Shown one piece after another: positions 1 to 7,030 of a DNA stretch of 8,957 nt. Both the position numbers and the translations under genes were made by a program. How positions within the stretch are numbered: position 1 is the first letter of the stretch; every line of letters starts with the position of its first letter. This stretch comes from Micavibrio sp964400125 (GTDB lineage Bacteria > Pseudomonadota > Alphaproteobacteria > Micavibrionales > Micavibrionaceae). The DNA lies in contig CAYNSR010000030.1 of the NCBI GenBank assembly GCA_964400125.1, forward strand, positions 1-8,957, given 5' to 3'. The notes beneath the pieces are model-generated. The model made no database searches and was not told the origin of the DNA. It saw only the letters and a program-made list of their open reading frames with translations.

Positions 1-1
1 C

Positions 2-40
2 GGCATCTATCTCGCCGCTGCCGTTATCTGGCTCAATTGA
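2..40 (+). CDS. Possible C-terminal tail of an upstream membrane protein (partial)
   Basis: The frame starting at base 2 reads GIYLAAAVIWLN and stops at TGA 38-40. The short hydrophobic run would suit the end of a transmembrane helix. The tail faintly recalls the GIY...WL stretch of small YnfA/UPF0060-type proteins, but those normally continue further, so the family is not assigned. If real, the gene converges on the DUF423 gene and overlaps its stop codon by 8 bp. Twelve codons are too few to be certain. Confidence 0.25.
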   Translation, partial: GIYLAAAVIWLN

Positions 41-437
41 TGACACGCCCTAGTTCGGCTTTTTCCGGTACGCTCGCGCGAGCAGAAAGCGGCAGTCCGG
101 CACGGAATATCAAAGCTGCCCAGCCTCCCATGACCGTTAGGCCGCCAACCGGCGTCAGATATGTCAGCCACTCAAGGCCGATCATGTCCGCCGCATAGAT
201 GCTGAAGGAAAACAGAAAAGTTCCCAGCGCGAATATAAAGCCGGGAATGTAAAGTTTTCGTTCCGCCGGCACCATCGCCAGAACCACGATCAGAACCGCA
301 TAGAGCATATTGTAGCGGACCGCCGTTTCGAAACTATCAGCCTTTTCCGGGGCAAGGGTGAAGGCATGATCTCCGAGAGCGCCCATAATCACGGAAACAA
401 GCCCCAGCGCGGCACCACATACCAAAAGCCTGTTCAT
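33..437 (-). CDS. DUF423 family small inner-membrane protein
   Basis: This is a 134-residue hydrophobic protein with about four membrane helices (roughly residues 4-24, 42-58, 63-84 and 92-113). It matches the DUF423/YgdD family: a GALGDHAF motif near residue 19 (usually GAxGAH), FETAVRYNMLYA at 36-47, LFSFSIY at 75-81 and TPVGG at 95-99. The biochemical role of the family is unknown. The start chosen is the ATG at 437, because GGAAGGTG lies 7 nt upstream and because that ATG overlaps the kinase TGA as ATGA, the signature of translational coupling. An in-frame ATG at 452 would add only MEGAV and would consume that ribosome-binding site. It is the last gene of the minus-strand operon. The Asp in GALGDH, where Ala is usual, is a small deviation. 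Confidence 0.88.
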   Translation of the reverse strand: MNRLLVCGAALGLVSVIMGALGDHAFTLAPEKADSFETAVRYNMLYAVLIVVLAMVPAERKLYIPGFIFALGTFLFSFSIYAADMIGLEWLTYLTPVGGLTVMGGWAALIFRAGLPLSARASVPEKAELGRVIN

Positions 438-1768
438 GACAGCACCTTCCATTCCATGCGGACCCTGAGGCCGCCGGAATCATTGTCCAGCAGCTCAATC
501 GTGACGCCGTGAGCGCTCGCGACCCACTGCGCGATGGACAGTCCAAGGCCGCTCCCCGTTTGTCCTGATTTATCGGCGCGCACAAAACGCTCGAACACAC
601 GGCCTTTGTCTTCATCGCTAAGGCCGGGACCGCTGTCGGTAATTTCAAGCACGCCGTCCCGCGTGAGGGAAACGCGGACGGTCCCGCCTGCCGGCGTGTA
701 CTTTACAGCGTTATCGAGCAAATTACCCAGCAATATGCTGACGGAACCTGCATGCGCCTGCACAAAGCATTTTTCGGCTATGTCCATGGTCAAAGCGATG
801 TCTCTCTGACGGGCGCGTGGTCCGATATCCTTGAGACAATTCTCCAGAAGGTCAGACAGGTCAGTTTTCTCCTGTGGCAGATTTTCATGCTGCAGCCGCG
901 CAAGCGATAGCAGCTGTCCCACGAGATGCGTGGCGCGGTCGATGGATGACTGCAGATTCTGAAGGCCACCCTCACACTCGGGAACGCTTTTCGCCTTTTT
1001 CATCAGCACCTGCGTCTGCGTTTTCATGGCGGCAAGCGGTGTGCGAAGTTCGTGGGCCGCATGGTCGGTGAACTCCCGTTCGCGCCTGAAACTTTCCTCC
1101 AGCCTTTTGAAAAGGCGATTAAGCGCCGTTACCAGGGGCGCGATTTCCCGTGGCATCATCCCATTTTGGATAGGCGAGAGATCGTCGCTGCCGCGTATGT
1201 CGACATCGGCGGAAATCTTGATGACCGGCTTCAAAACCTTTCGAACGCCGATCCAAATAATCAGCAAAATGGCCGGCAGGAACAAAAGGGCCGGAATAAT
1301 GAGAGAAAGCATAAGCTGAATAATCAGCTCATAACGAATGTCGTAACGCTCGGAAACCTCGATCTTGATTTTGTTGGCAGGATCAAGAAACACGAAAAAC
1401 CGCCATTCATGCGTATCGATCATGTGATTGGAAAAGCCCGGCACTGCCTCGAAATCGCCAAAACCTCCTGTGTTAGGGGATTGCGTGATCATGACGCCGT
1501 CAACCCATATCCGGAAACCCAGTTTGCGCTCATAACGGTGCTGAAGATCCGGATTCTCAATCCCAAGATGAAACCCCTCATCCTCCATGATCTCGTGTTC
1601 GGTCAGCTGCAACAGCACCTTGGCGGAATGGACAAGTTGCGCGTCATAGACTTCCTCGATTTCATGGCGCGCGAAATAATAGCTGGAAGCTAGCGCCAGA
1701 AGAGTGGCGATAATGATTGGAATGCTGATCCAGGCGAGCAGACGCCCACGAAGGGAGTAACTTTTCAT
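434..1768 (-). CDS. Sensor histidine kinase, QseC/TctE-like
   Basis: A 444-residue inner-membrane sensor kinase. Helix 1 spans about residues 11-32 and helix 2 about 148-173. They bracket a periplasmic domain of about 115 residues whose start (EEVYDAQLVHSAKVLLQL) resembles the 2CSK_N domain of TctE/QseC-type kinases. A short HAMP-like linker (about 174-228) leads to the dimerisation helix with the H box HELRTPL, where His239 is the predicted phosphorylation site. The catalytic domain shows the N box (Asn353 in NLLDNAVKYTP), the G1 box DSGPGL (378-383) and the G2 box GSGLGLS (405-411), so all ATP-binding motifs are intact. It starts at the ATGA overlap with the response-regulator stop, so the pair is co-translated. 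The stimulus is unknown. Co-transcription with a biosynthetic set suggests that it may sense that pathway's product or substrate. Confidence 0.95.
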   Translation of the reverse strand: MKSYSLRGRLLAWISIPIIIATLLALASSYYFARHEIEEVYDAQLVHSAKVLLQLTEHEIMEDEGFHLGIENPDLQHRYERKLGFRIWVDGVMITQSPNTGGFGDFEAVPGFSNHMIDTHEWRFFVFLDPANKIKIEVSERYDIRYELIIQLMLSLIIPALLFLPAILLIIWIGVRKVLKPVIKISADVDIRGSDDLSPIQNGMMPREIAPLVTALNRLFKRLEESFRREREFTDHAAHELRTPLAAMKTQTQVLMKKAKSVPECEGGLQNLQSSIDRATHLVGQLLSLARLQHENLPQEKTDLSDLLENCLKDIGPRARQRDIALTMDIAEKCFVQAHAGSVSILLGNLLDNAVKYTPAGGTVRVSLTRDGVLEITDSGPGLSDEDKGRVFERFVRADKSGQTGSGLGLSIAQWVASAHGVTIELLDNDSGGLRVRMEWKVLS

Positions 1769-2421
1769 GGCTCGATCATATACCCGACGCCGCGCTGCGT
1801 CTTGATCAAATCGCGGCCAAGCTTACGGCGGAGACTTGCGATATGCACCTCAATCGTGTTGCTTTCTATCTCTTCCGACGACCAGTCATAAACGCTTTCC
1901 ATGATCTTTTCCTTGGACACGCTACGACCCGTATTGCGAATCAGACAGTCAAAAATGGCTCGTTCGCGCGCCGATAAACTGACGGACTTTCCGCCCTTTT
2001 CCAGATGGCCGCTGGCTGGTTCGTAGGTCATATCTTTATGCATGATAACCGGGCTGCCATGTCCGGCGCTGCGGCGGATCAGGGCGGCACAGCGGGCCAG
2101 CAATTCGTCCAGATCAAAGGGCTTGACAAGATAATCATCCGCTCCGGTATTCAGGCCCTCCACCCGGTGACGAATGGCATCACGGGCAGTCAGAAGCAGA
2201 ACTGGAATATGGTCATTTCCCTTGCGTAGCCCACTCAGAAACTCCAGACCTGACGCGCCGGGTAGGTTGATATCGAGAACAATCAACGCGTATGCGGTTG
2301 TGGCCAGCGCGTCCCGCGCCTCCTCGGATGTACATACCCAGTCAACGGCATAGAGCTCTTTCAGTCCCTCCGCCGTGGCCCTGCCTAGGTTCCTGTCATC
2401 CTCGACCAGCAATAAACGCAT
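1765..2421 (-). CDS. OmpR/PhoB-family response regulator (QseB/PmrA-like)
   Basis: A 218-residue DNA-binding response regulator. The receiver domain (about 1-118) has the acidic pair Asp8/Asp9, phospho-acceptor Asp50 (LIVLDINLPG), Thr78 and Lys100 (YLVKPFDLDEL). The C-terminal winged helix (about 125-217) has the OmpR-type pattern LSARERAIFDCL, then SNTIEVHIASLRRKLG for the recognition helix, then the wing RGVGYMIEP. It is the cognate partner of the kinase encoded immediately downstream (ATGA overlap at 1765-1768). It begins 12 nt after the TPR-gene stop, with no convincing Shine-Dalgarno sequence (only a TGATTTGATTTT leader), so its expression may depend on upstream translation. A likely target is the CTTCAG-N5-CTTCAG repeat upstream of the operon. 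That link is inferred from operator architecture and is not shown. Confidence 0.95.
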   Translation of the reverse strand: MRLLLVEDDRNLGRATAEGLKELYAVDWVCTSEEARDALATTAYALIVLDINLPGASGLEFLSGLRKGNDHIPVLLLTARDAIRHRVEGLNTGADDYLVKPFDLDELLARCAALIRRSAGHGSPVIMHKDMTYEPASGHLEKGGKSVSLSARERAIFDCLIRNTGRSVSKEKIMESVYDWSSEEIESNTIEVHIASLRRKLGRDLIKTQRGVGYMIEP

Positions 2422-2433
2422 AAAATCAAATCA

Positions 2434-3171
2434 TTAGTTATACCTGGATCCTTTGTCATCTTTGCTCTTTTGACTGATTTCCGCAAGCTTCGCCTTGATT
2501 TCCTGCCTGCGTCCGGCATCGGCCAAGGCCCTGTCCGGGCGATCCGGCGCCATCAGCGCGCGCTCCAGATAGGTTTTAGCCTCATCCGGACGGCCATCCT
2601 GCAGCAAGAAGTCACCGTAGAAGAAATTCGGATCGATGCCGTTTGGATTCATCTGCAGCGCCGTTTTCAGATTTTTTTCCGCCTCGTCGTCATCGCCGAA
2701 TGCCACCGGCCAGCCGGGCACCTGATAGTAAAGAGAGCCCAGGGATGTATAAGCCGAACCGTCGAGCGCGCGGGCATTCTGGCTTAGGGCCATTTCAAAC
2801 AACTCCTTGGCCTTTTTGACCTTTCCCAGTGCCGACATGCCTTTGACGATACCTGCGTCGGTGGAAAGAATGATGCCTTCCCAGATTTTTGGTTCCGCCC
2901 GGTCGGGATAGACAGCCGTGACCTTCGCCGCATGATCCTCGAGTTTGTGAATGGCGCTAAGCTGCGCTTCCTCATCGGGCATTTGGTATTTTATCTTCGC
3001 CCATTCGGTTTGCAGATAGCGGACCTGTTCCATGACCGGATCCTGCTGCGCGTCCTTTTGCTGCATTTGGGCCGCCTGCGGCTGCGCCGTGGTCTGGTAA
3101 CCGTAATCCTGCGCCCAGGACGGCGAAGAAAGCGCCAGAAGCGCCGCTGATAAAAGTAATGTTTTTTTCAT
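2434..3171 (-). CDS. Exported TPR-repeat protein
   Basis: A 245-residue protein with a clear Sec signal peptide: MKK, a hydrophobic core at residues 4-14, and a likely cleavage after SPSWA at residue 20. No lipobox cysteine is visible, so it should be soluble in the periplasm. A Gln/Ala-rich linker (about 21-48) is followed by helical repeats. TPR-like signatures are seen at about 138-175 (AYTSLGSLYYQ ... AEKNLKTALQMNP) and 182-208 (NFFYGDFLLQDGRPDEAKTYLERAL). These domains bind proteins or peptides; the partner is unknown. The start is supported by AGAGGA about 9 nt upstream. It lies 16 nt after the DoxX-like gene and 12 nt before the response regulator, so it physically links the enzyme genes to the signalling genes. 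A role as a periplasmic accessory to the adjacent kinase is speculation. The end of the protein is highly charged. Confidence 0.85.
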   Translation of the reverse strand: MKKTLLLSAALLALSSPSWAQDYGYQTTAQPQAAQMQQKDAQQDPVMEQVRYLQTEWAKIKYQMPDEEAQLSAIHKLEDHAAKVTAVYPDRAEPKIWEGIILSTDAGIVKGMSALGKVKKAKELFEMALSQNARALDGSAYTSLGSLYYQVPGWPVAFGDDDEAEKNLKTALQMNPNGIDPNFFYGDFLLQDGRPDEAKTYLERALMAPDRPDRALADAGRRQEIKAKLAEISQKSKDDKGSRYN

Positions 3172-3187
3172 GGGATGGTTTCCTCTT

Positions 3188-3562
3188 CTAGGGTTTTAAC
3201 AAGGGGATAAATTTTTGCCCGTGATCGAACAAGACAGCCACATAGAGCGCGCCAATGACGCCACCGATCACAAGACCTGACGGATTCATGAAAATGTCAT
3301 ACAGCAGGATATTCGCCACAATCGGTGCCAGCAGCAGCAAGGCCAGAGGCACAAGCCGCCGGGCCAAAAGCATTAACCCGGCAACGATCTGTACGGCGTA
3401 AACAAAGGGTAAAACATAACCTGTATTCTCCAAAGCCCTCATGAAATCCGCTTCTGCCTGTGATGGCTCAGGAATAGGAAAAAAATGCAGAAAATTGTTC
3501 AGGCCAAATATCAGCCAGATCAACCCGGCTAAAGCAGTGATGATTTTCAATACTGTTTTCAT
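3188..3562 (-). CDS. DoxX-like small integral membrane protein
   Basis: A 124-residue membrane protein with four predicted helices (about 5-27, 48-67, 70-91 and 97-114). The segment GLNNFLHFFPIPEPS, then FMRALENTGYVLP, then AxQIVAGLMLLARR..PLAL...LAP.VANI fits the DoxX/DoxX-like family of small quinone- or redox-associated membrane proteins, whose activities are poorly defined. The ATG overlaps the dehydrogenase stop as ATGA, and AAAAAGG lies about 7 nt upstream. Its place directly after three enzyme genes suggests a membrane partner for the pathway, for example in electron transfer or in handling a lipophilic intermediate. That is inference. No cysteine pairs or heme-binding motifs are apparent. 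Confidence 0.8.
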   Translation of the reverse strand: MKTVLKIITALAGLIWLIFGLNNFLHFFPIPEPSQAEADFMRALENTGYVLPFVYAVQIVAGLMLLARRLVPLALLLLAPIVANILLYDIFMNPSGLVIGGVIGALYVAVLFDHGQKFIPLLKP

Positions 3563-4317
3563 GCTGATGCCTTTTTAGCTTGCGGCTGCTTTCTAGCCTT
3601 ATCCGCATCCAGAATCTCTTCCCCAATTTTACGGTTCTTTTGCAAGCCCTGGTCGATGACACGGGGGAAGTTCGCATTGAGAAAAGCGAAGAACCGCTCT
3701 GGCCAGCCGAAACGCACTTCTTGTTCCCGCCTGACAATAGCCTTGAATATCCTTGCGGCCACAGCGGCGGGATCATCATGATGAACGCCGGTTCTTTCGT
3801 TGATTTCCGCCCGTTTACCGGTATTCATCGCAGTGCGGACGGCGCGGGGAACAATATGCGTGACGGTTATATTCGTGCCGCCCAGTTCACGGCGCAGACA
3901 ATCCGAAAAGCCCTTCAGCCCCGCCTTGGCAGTAACATAGCCGGTCAGGTGCGGTAACGGGATCAATCCCGTCATCGAGCCCATATTCACAATCTGTCCA
4001 GAGTTCCGGGCTTTCATGCCGGGCAACACGGCTTGGGAAAGCCTGACAGGAACTATCATGTTAAGGGCGATAATGGCTGTCAGATCCTGCGCTTCGCAAT
4101 AATCAAAGACATTATATCCGGCCATGTTAATCAGGATATCCGGCGTGTTTGATTTCAAATACGCGCAGATCTGATCCAGATTGCCAACCAAGTCGCCATC
4201 TTTTGCTATGTCATAGACAATCACGTTGGCTCCAGAATCTTTCAAGAGCTGGACAAGGGGGGTTCCAATCCCGCCTGTGCCGCCGGTGATATAAACAATT
4301 TTTCCCTTAAGCGGCAT
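3559..4317 (-). CDS. Short-chain dehydrogenase/reductase (SDR)
   Basis: A 252-residue classical SDR with a Rossmann fold. The dinucleotide-binding loop TGGTGGIG is at residues 11-18. Asp36 at the end of the second strand (VIVYD) favours NAD(H) over NADP(H). NMAG is at 64-67, and Asn86, Ser114 (NMGSMTG), Tyr127 and Lys131 (YVTAK) complete the catalytic tetrad. It should therefore interconvert a carbonyl and an alcohol; the substrate cannot be read from sequence. The region after residue 160 contains a substrate-loop segment, and the C-terminus is Lys-rich (KARKQPQAKKASA). The gene overlaps the upstream redox-enzyme gene by 11 bp and uses an AAAGGTG ribosome-binding site. Its position after an acyl ligase and an iron oxygenase suggests that it acts on their product, perhaps an aldehyde, ketone or hydroxyacyl intermediate. 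Confidence 0.93.
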   Translation of the reverse strand: MPLKGKIVYITGGTGGIGTPLVQLLKDSGANVIVYDIAKDGDLVGNLDQICAYLKSNTPDILINMAGYNVFDYCEAQDLTAIIALNMIVPVRLSQAVLPGMKARNSGQIVNMGSMTGLIPLPHLTGYVTAKAGLKGFSDCLRRELGGTNITVTHIVPRAVRTAMNTGKRAEINERTGVHHDDPAAVAARIFKAIVRREQEVRFGWPERFFAFLNANFPRVIDQGLQKNRKIGEEILDADKARKQPQAKKASA

Positions 4318-4978
4318 GTTTCACCTTTCCCTCGTGCGGAATGGCGCGCAGGACATTGGCGAAAAGACGGAATGTGTTCCTCGCCACCTCGATAATGGCT
4401 TCCTGATCCTCGGGATCTGTCACGCGGTTGACCGTTTCCTCAAAGAATTTCATATGGCTGATGTCCAACTCGCCATGTGAATACAGATAAGAAAACGCCT
4501 TTTTCGGCAGGCCCAGCCTGTCTTTCACGGCATCAGCGCCTTTATTGGCGATCTGCGCGGAGGTGCTTTCCAGCATGAATACCATGCCCAGAAAGCCGAC
4601 CGGGTTCTTGCGGGTAATGTAATCGTAATTATAGGCGACCAGAACCTGTGTTTCCAGGTTCGGTGTCGCGTTGCGCGCCGCTTCCTTGTTTCCGCCAGCA
4701 GCCTCGATATCATTCAGGATCCATTCTTCATGACCTACTTCCTCTTCCTGATATTCGATGATCGCTTTTTGCAGCCATTTTTTGGGTGACGGCAATTTCG
4801 ATCCCATGGTCATCAGGAACGGAACAGTGTGCGATACATGATGATAAGCCTCTGTCAAATAGGCGATATAGATTTCGCGGCTGATCTCTCCCCGCAGCCC
4901 GTCCACCAGTTGGGGCACGGAATACAATTCCTGGCGCGTGGATTCTGTTTCTTTAACCAGTCGATTGTAAAAGCTCAT
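4307..4978 (-). CDS. Iron-containing redox enzyme, heme-oxygenase-like fold (HDO/TenA-like)
   Basis: A 223-residue, all-helical cytosolic protein resembling the Haem_oxygenas_2 / 'iron-containing redox enzyme' family (TenA-PqqC-UndA superfamily). Candidate metal ligands fall on separate helices in the expected order: Glu43 (TEAYHHVSH), Glu80-x-x-His83 (EEEVGHEEW), Glu137 (FMLEST), and Asp172/His175 (HGELDISHMKFF). Retention of all of these argues for a mono- or di-iron oxidase rather than a TenA thiaminase. Known relatives decarboxylate fatty acids to alkenes, desaturate, cleave C-C bonds or oxygenate nitrogen; which of these applies here is unknown. The start at 4978 has an excellent AAAGGAG site 8 nt upstream. 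The gene overlaps the ligase by 26 bp and the dehydrogenase by 11 bp, implying balanced co-expression with both. Confidence 0.88.
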   Translation of the reverse strand: MSFYNRLVKETESTRQELYSVPQLVDGLRGEISREIYIAYLTEAYHHVSHTVPFLMTMGSKLPSPKKWLQKAIIEYQEEEVGHEEWILNDIEAAGGNKEAARNATPNLETQVLVAYNYDYITRKNPVGFLGMVFMLESTSAQIANKGADAVKDRLGLPKKAFSYLYSHGELDISHMKFFEETVNRVTDPEDQEAIIEVARNTFRLFANVLRAIPHEGKVKHAA

Positions 4979-6311
4979 GAGGATTCTCCTTTTTGTATAG
5001 AGTTAAAATTCTGTCGCGGCGCGGACGGCCCGTCCCCGTAAGAGTGCCGTCCGCAACCGTGAACGGAGGAACGATTTTAAAATCTTGAATACAGGCATAA
5101 TCCGGTAATGTTGAGTTGGCCCTGTCAATGGCGGTCTGAATATCGGCGTTGGGTGACGCGGACACGATCAGGGCGCTCAGATGTGGCTTGCCGTCACCAT
5201 GGACAACGGCTTGTGCAATGGAAGGCTGCGCCAGCAGAACGCTCTCTATCCATTCCGGTGATATATTGCGGCCGTAGGATGTAATCAGGACGTTTTTCCT
5301 GCGGCCTGTAACGGATAGAAATCCATTGTCATCGATCATGCCAAGATCGCCCGTGCTGAAAACATACGGTGCCTCTTCACCGATATAGCCCAGAAACCCG
5401 GGATTCTCGATACGGATTTCGTCATCCACAATGCTGACCCGCACATGCGGCAGCAGCCTGCCCACCGTACCGGGTTTATCGTGGCAGGGTGTGTTGAGCG
5501 ATACGACCGAAGCGCATTCGCTCAGGCCATAGCCTTCATAAACCGGCAAACCCATCATGCGTGCCTGCGCGATCAGGGCTGGATCGATTTTCGATCCGCC
5601 CACGGCAACAAATTTTAAAGCTGGTAATGGCCCTGTTATGGCGACCTGCACCATCAGGGCGCGCAATATTTCCGGGACCAAAATCACGGAATTCGCCCCT
5701 GCGCTCTCCAGAACTTCGCGGATATTTTCATAGTTTTTGCCAAAAGCCTGAAGACCAGGGAGATAAATCGTGCATCCAGCCATCAGGCCTGCGTAAACAC
5801 CCGAAACATTCTCCAGCAACACGGCCAGCGGTAGTACGCACGCATGAACCCCGACGAACTCGTCGCCCAGAACCTCGACGATGCTCCCGGCCACATTCTC
5901 CATCGCCGTCATTGGCAGGCAGACGCCTTTTGGCGTTCCGGTTGTGCCGGACGTAAAAGTGACTTTCGCCGTTCCCATCGGCAATACACCCTCTCTCCCC
6001 ATGCCTGTACCGCGCAATCCTTCAGGGGAAATGACATGCGAAACACCGGCTGAGCGGAGGAGATGAGAAACCTGATCCTGCGTAAAAAACGGGGGAACAG
6101 GGACGAAAGGAATTTCCGCCTTCAGGGAAGCCAGATCCCACAATACCCACTCCACGCCATTATCGAGGGCAACCGCCAGAACCGAAACATCCCGCAGAGC
6201 GTTTATACGGCTTTGTATCTCTCTTTCCAGGTCGCCATACGTCACGGCGCGCGTTTCGTCTCGCAGCGCAATTCTATCCGGATCGTGATTTTTGATTGCC
6301 TCGAACAGCAT
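4953..6311 (-). CDS. AMP-forming acyl ligase / acyl-CoA synthetase-like (ANL superfamily)
   Basis: A 452-residue adenylate-forming enzyme, somewhat short for the family (500 or more is usual). It should activate a carboxylic acid to an acyl-AMP and probably pass it to CoA or another acceptor. Motifs: phosphate loop TSGTTGTPKG (120-129), YEGYGLSE (258-265), STGDLG (319-324), hinge/A8 region GRRKNVLITSYGRNISPEWIE (337-356), and a C-terminal A10 segment GTLTGTGRPRRDRI (422-435). In A10 the catalytic lysine is replaced by Arg429. The start at 6311 is preferred: GGGAGGAG lies 8 nt upstream, the TGATG overlaps the previous stop, and homology begins at LFEAIKNHDPDRIALRD. A longer in-frame start at 6461 would add 50 Ala/Pro/Arg-rich residues that only translate the upstream gene in another frame. 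The substrate is not predictable; a fatty acid is the simplest guess. Confidence 0.93.
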   Translation of the reverse strand: MLFEAIKNHDPDRIALRDETRAVTYGDLEREIQSRINALRDVSVLAVALDNGVEWVLWDLASLKAEIPFVPVPPFFTQDQVSHLLRSAGVSHVISPEGLRGTGMGREGVLPMGTAKVTFTSGTTGTPKGVCLPMTAMENVAGSIVEVLGDEFVGVHACVLPLAVLLENVSGVYAGLMAGCTIYLPGLQAFGKNYENIREVLESAGANSVILVPEILRALMVQVAITGPLPALKFVAVGGSKIDPALIAQARMMGLPVYEGYGLSECASVVSLNTPCHDKPGTVGRLLPHVRVSIVDDEIRIENPGFLGYIGEEAPYVFSTGDLGMIDDNGFLSVTGRRKNVLITSYGRNISPEWIESVLLAQPSIAQAVVHGDGKPHLSALIVSASPNADIQTAIDRANSTLPDYACIQDFKIVPPFTVADGTLTGTGRPRRDRILTLYKKENPHELLQSTG

Positions 6312-7012
6312 CAGTTCTGCTCCTCCCTGTAATGCAGGCGCGGCAACAGGCGCGGACGGCAATCCCTGTATTCCGCGCCAAGCTGGCGCTGCAGGCGCTT
6401 GTAACCTTGAGCAACCGACCCGGAAATGACATGCGGCTGTGTGTCGTAATAACGGCCCCAATCTTCGCCCTCCGACAGCAGAAACTTTGGATCGGCTTTC
6501 GCATGACGTTTGGGCTGCAATCCCATCTGGCGGAAGCGGCGCTCCAGAAAATCGGTGCTGGTGACGACGGCCTGCGTGAAGCCCTTGTAATTCAGATAGG
6601 CGGCCAGCGCCGCGAACAGGTACAGGGATGCGCCACCGCCCTCCGACGCCAGATTTCCGATTTCGACGATTTGCCCGCGCGGCGTTTGCAGGATGCCCTC
6701 GACCGGGGCGCTCAGATATTGCTCAAGGAACAGCGGTTCCGCCGTGGCGGGGCGAAATCCTGTTGCGGCCAGTATCCTGTTATCCTCGTCCCGCACGCTC
6801 ATCAGGATTGGATAATGCACATCGATCCGCGCGCCGTAAGCCCGCGCGAAAATATGTTTGATAAAATCCTCGACCACGCTCCAGTCTTTTGAAAAAGCCG
6901 GCAGTATGGAGACAACGGAGGGACGAACCTTAAGCTGCCCCAAAAACATATCCTTGCGGAAGGAAAGTCGTCCGGTCTGAAATCCATCTTCGCTGTACGC
7001 CAAACTGATCAT
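6311..7012 (-). CDS. 'Thermostable hemolysin' family protein, probable GNAT/acyl-amide-synthase-like enzyme
   Basis: A 233-residue protein that I recognise as the thermostable-hemolysin family (PF12261 type). The hallmarks are HYPILM (66-71), AATGFRPA (82-89), LFLEQYLSAPVE (94-105), IVEIGNLAS (115-123), FLERRFRQMGL (155-165) and WGRYYDTQPHVISGSV (185-200). It has no signal peptide and no membrane helix, so a secreted cytolysin is unlikely. The fold is thought to be related to GNAT/autoinducer-synthase-like acyltransferases. Its place next to an acyl ligase supports an acyl-transfer role, for example joining an acyl group to an amine (inference). It is the first gene of the operon. The ATG at 7012 has AGGA only 1-2 nt away, which is too close to be a good ribosome-binding site. 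An internal ATG at 6949 (Met22) is an alternative that loses no conserved motif. Confidence 0.88.
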   Translation of the reverse strand: MISLAYSEDGFQTGRLSFRKDMFLGQLKVRPSVVSILPAFSKDWSVVEDFIKHIFARAYGARIDVHYPILMSVRDEDNRILAATGFRPATAEPLFLEQYLSAPVEGILQTPRGQIVEIGNLASEGGGASLYLFAALAAYLNYKGFTQAVVTSTDFLERRFRQMGLQPKRHAKADPKFLLSEGEDWGRYYDTQPHVISGSVAQGYKRLQRQLGAEYRDCRPRLLPRLHYREEQN

Positions 7013-7030
7013 TTCCTGATTGTGCGCCGT

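Noticed and set aside
1052..1693. 213-codon open frame on the plus strand
   Set aside because: It lies wholly antisense to the sensor kinase, whose H, N and G boxes are intact. The translation shows no recognisable domain.
6312..6461. 50-residue N-terminal extension of the acyl ligase
   Set aside because: It is Ala/Pro/Arg-rich and only re-reads the upstream gene. The ATG at 6311 has a strong GGGAGGAG site and marks the start of homology.
6296..6892. 198-codon open frame on the plus strand
   Set aside because: It is antisense to the thermostable-hemolysin family gene, which carries clear family motifs. It is a high-GC shadow frame.
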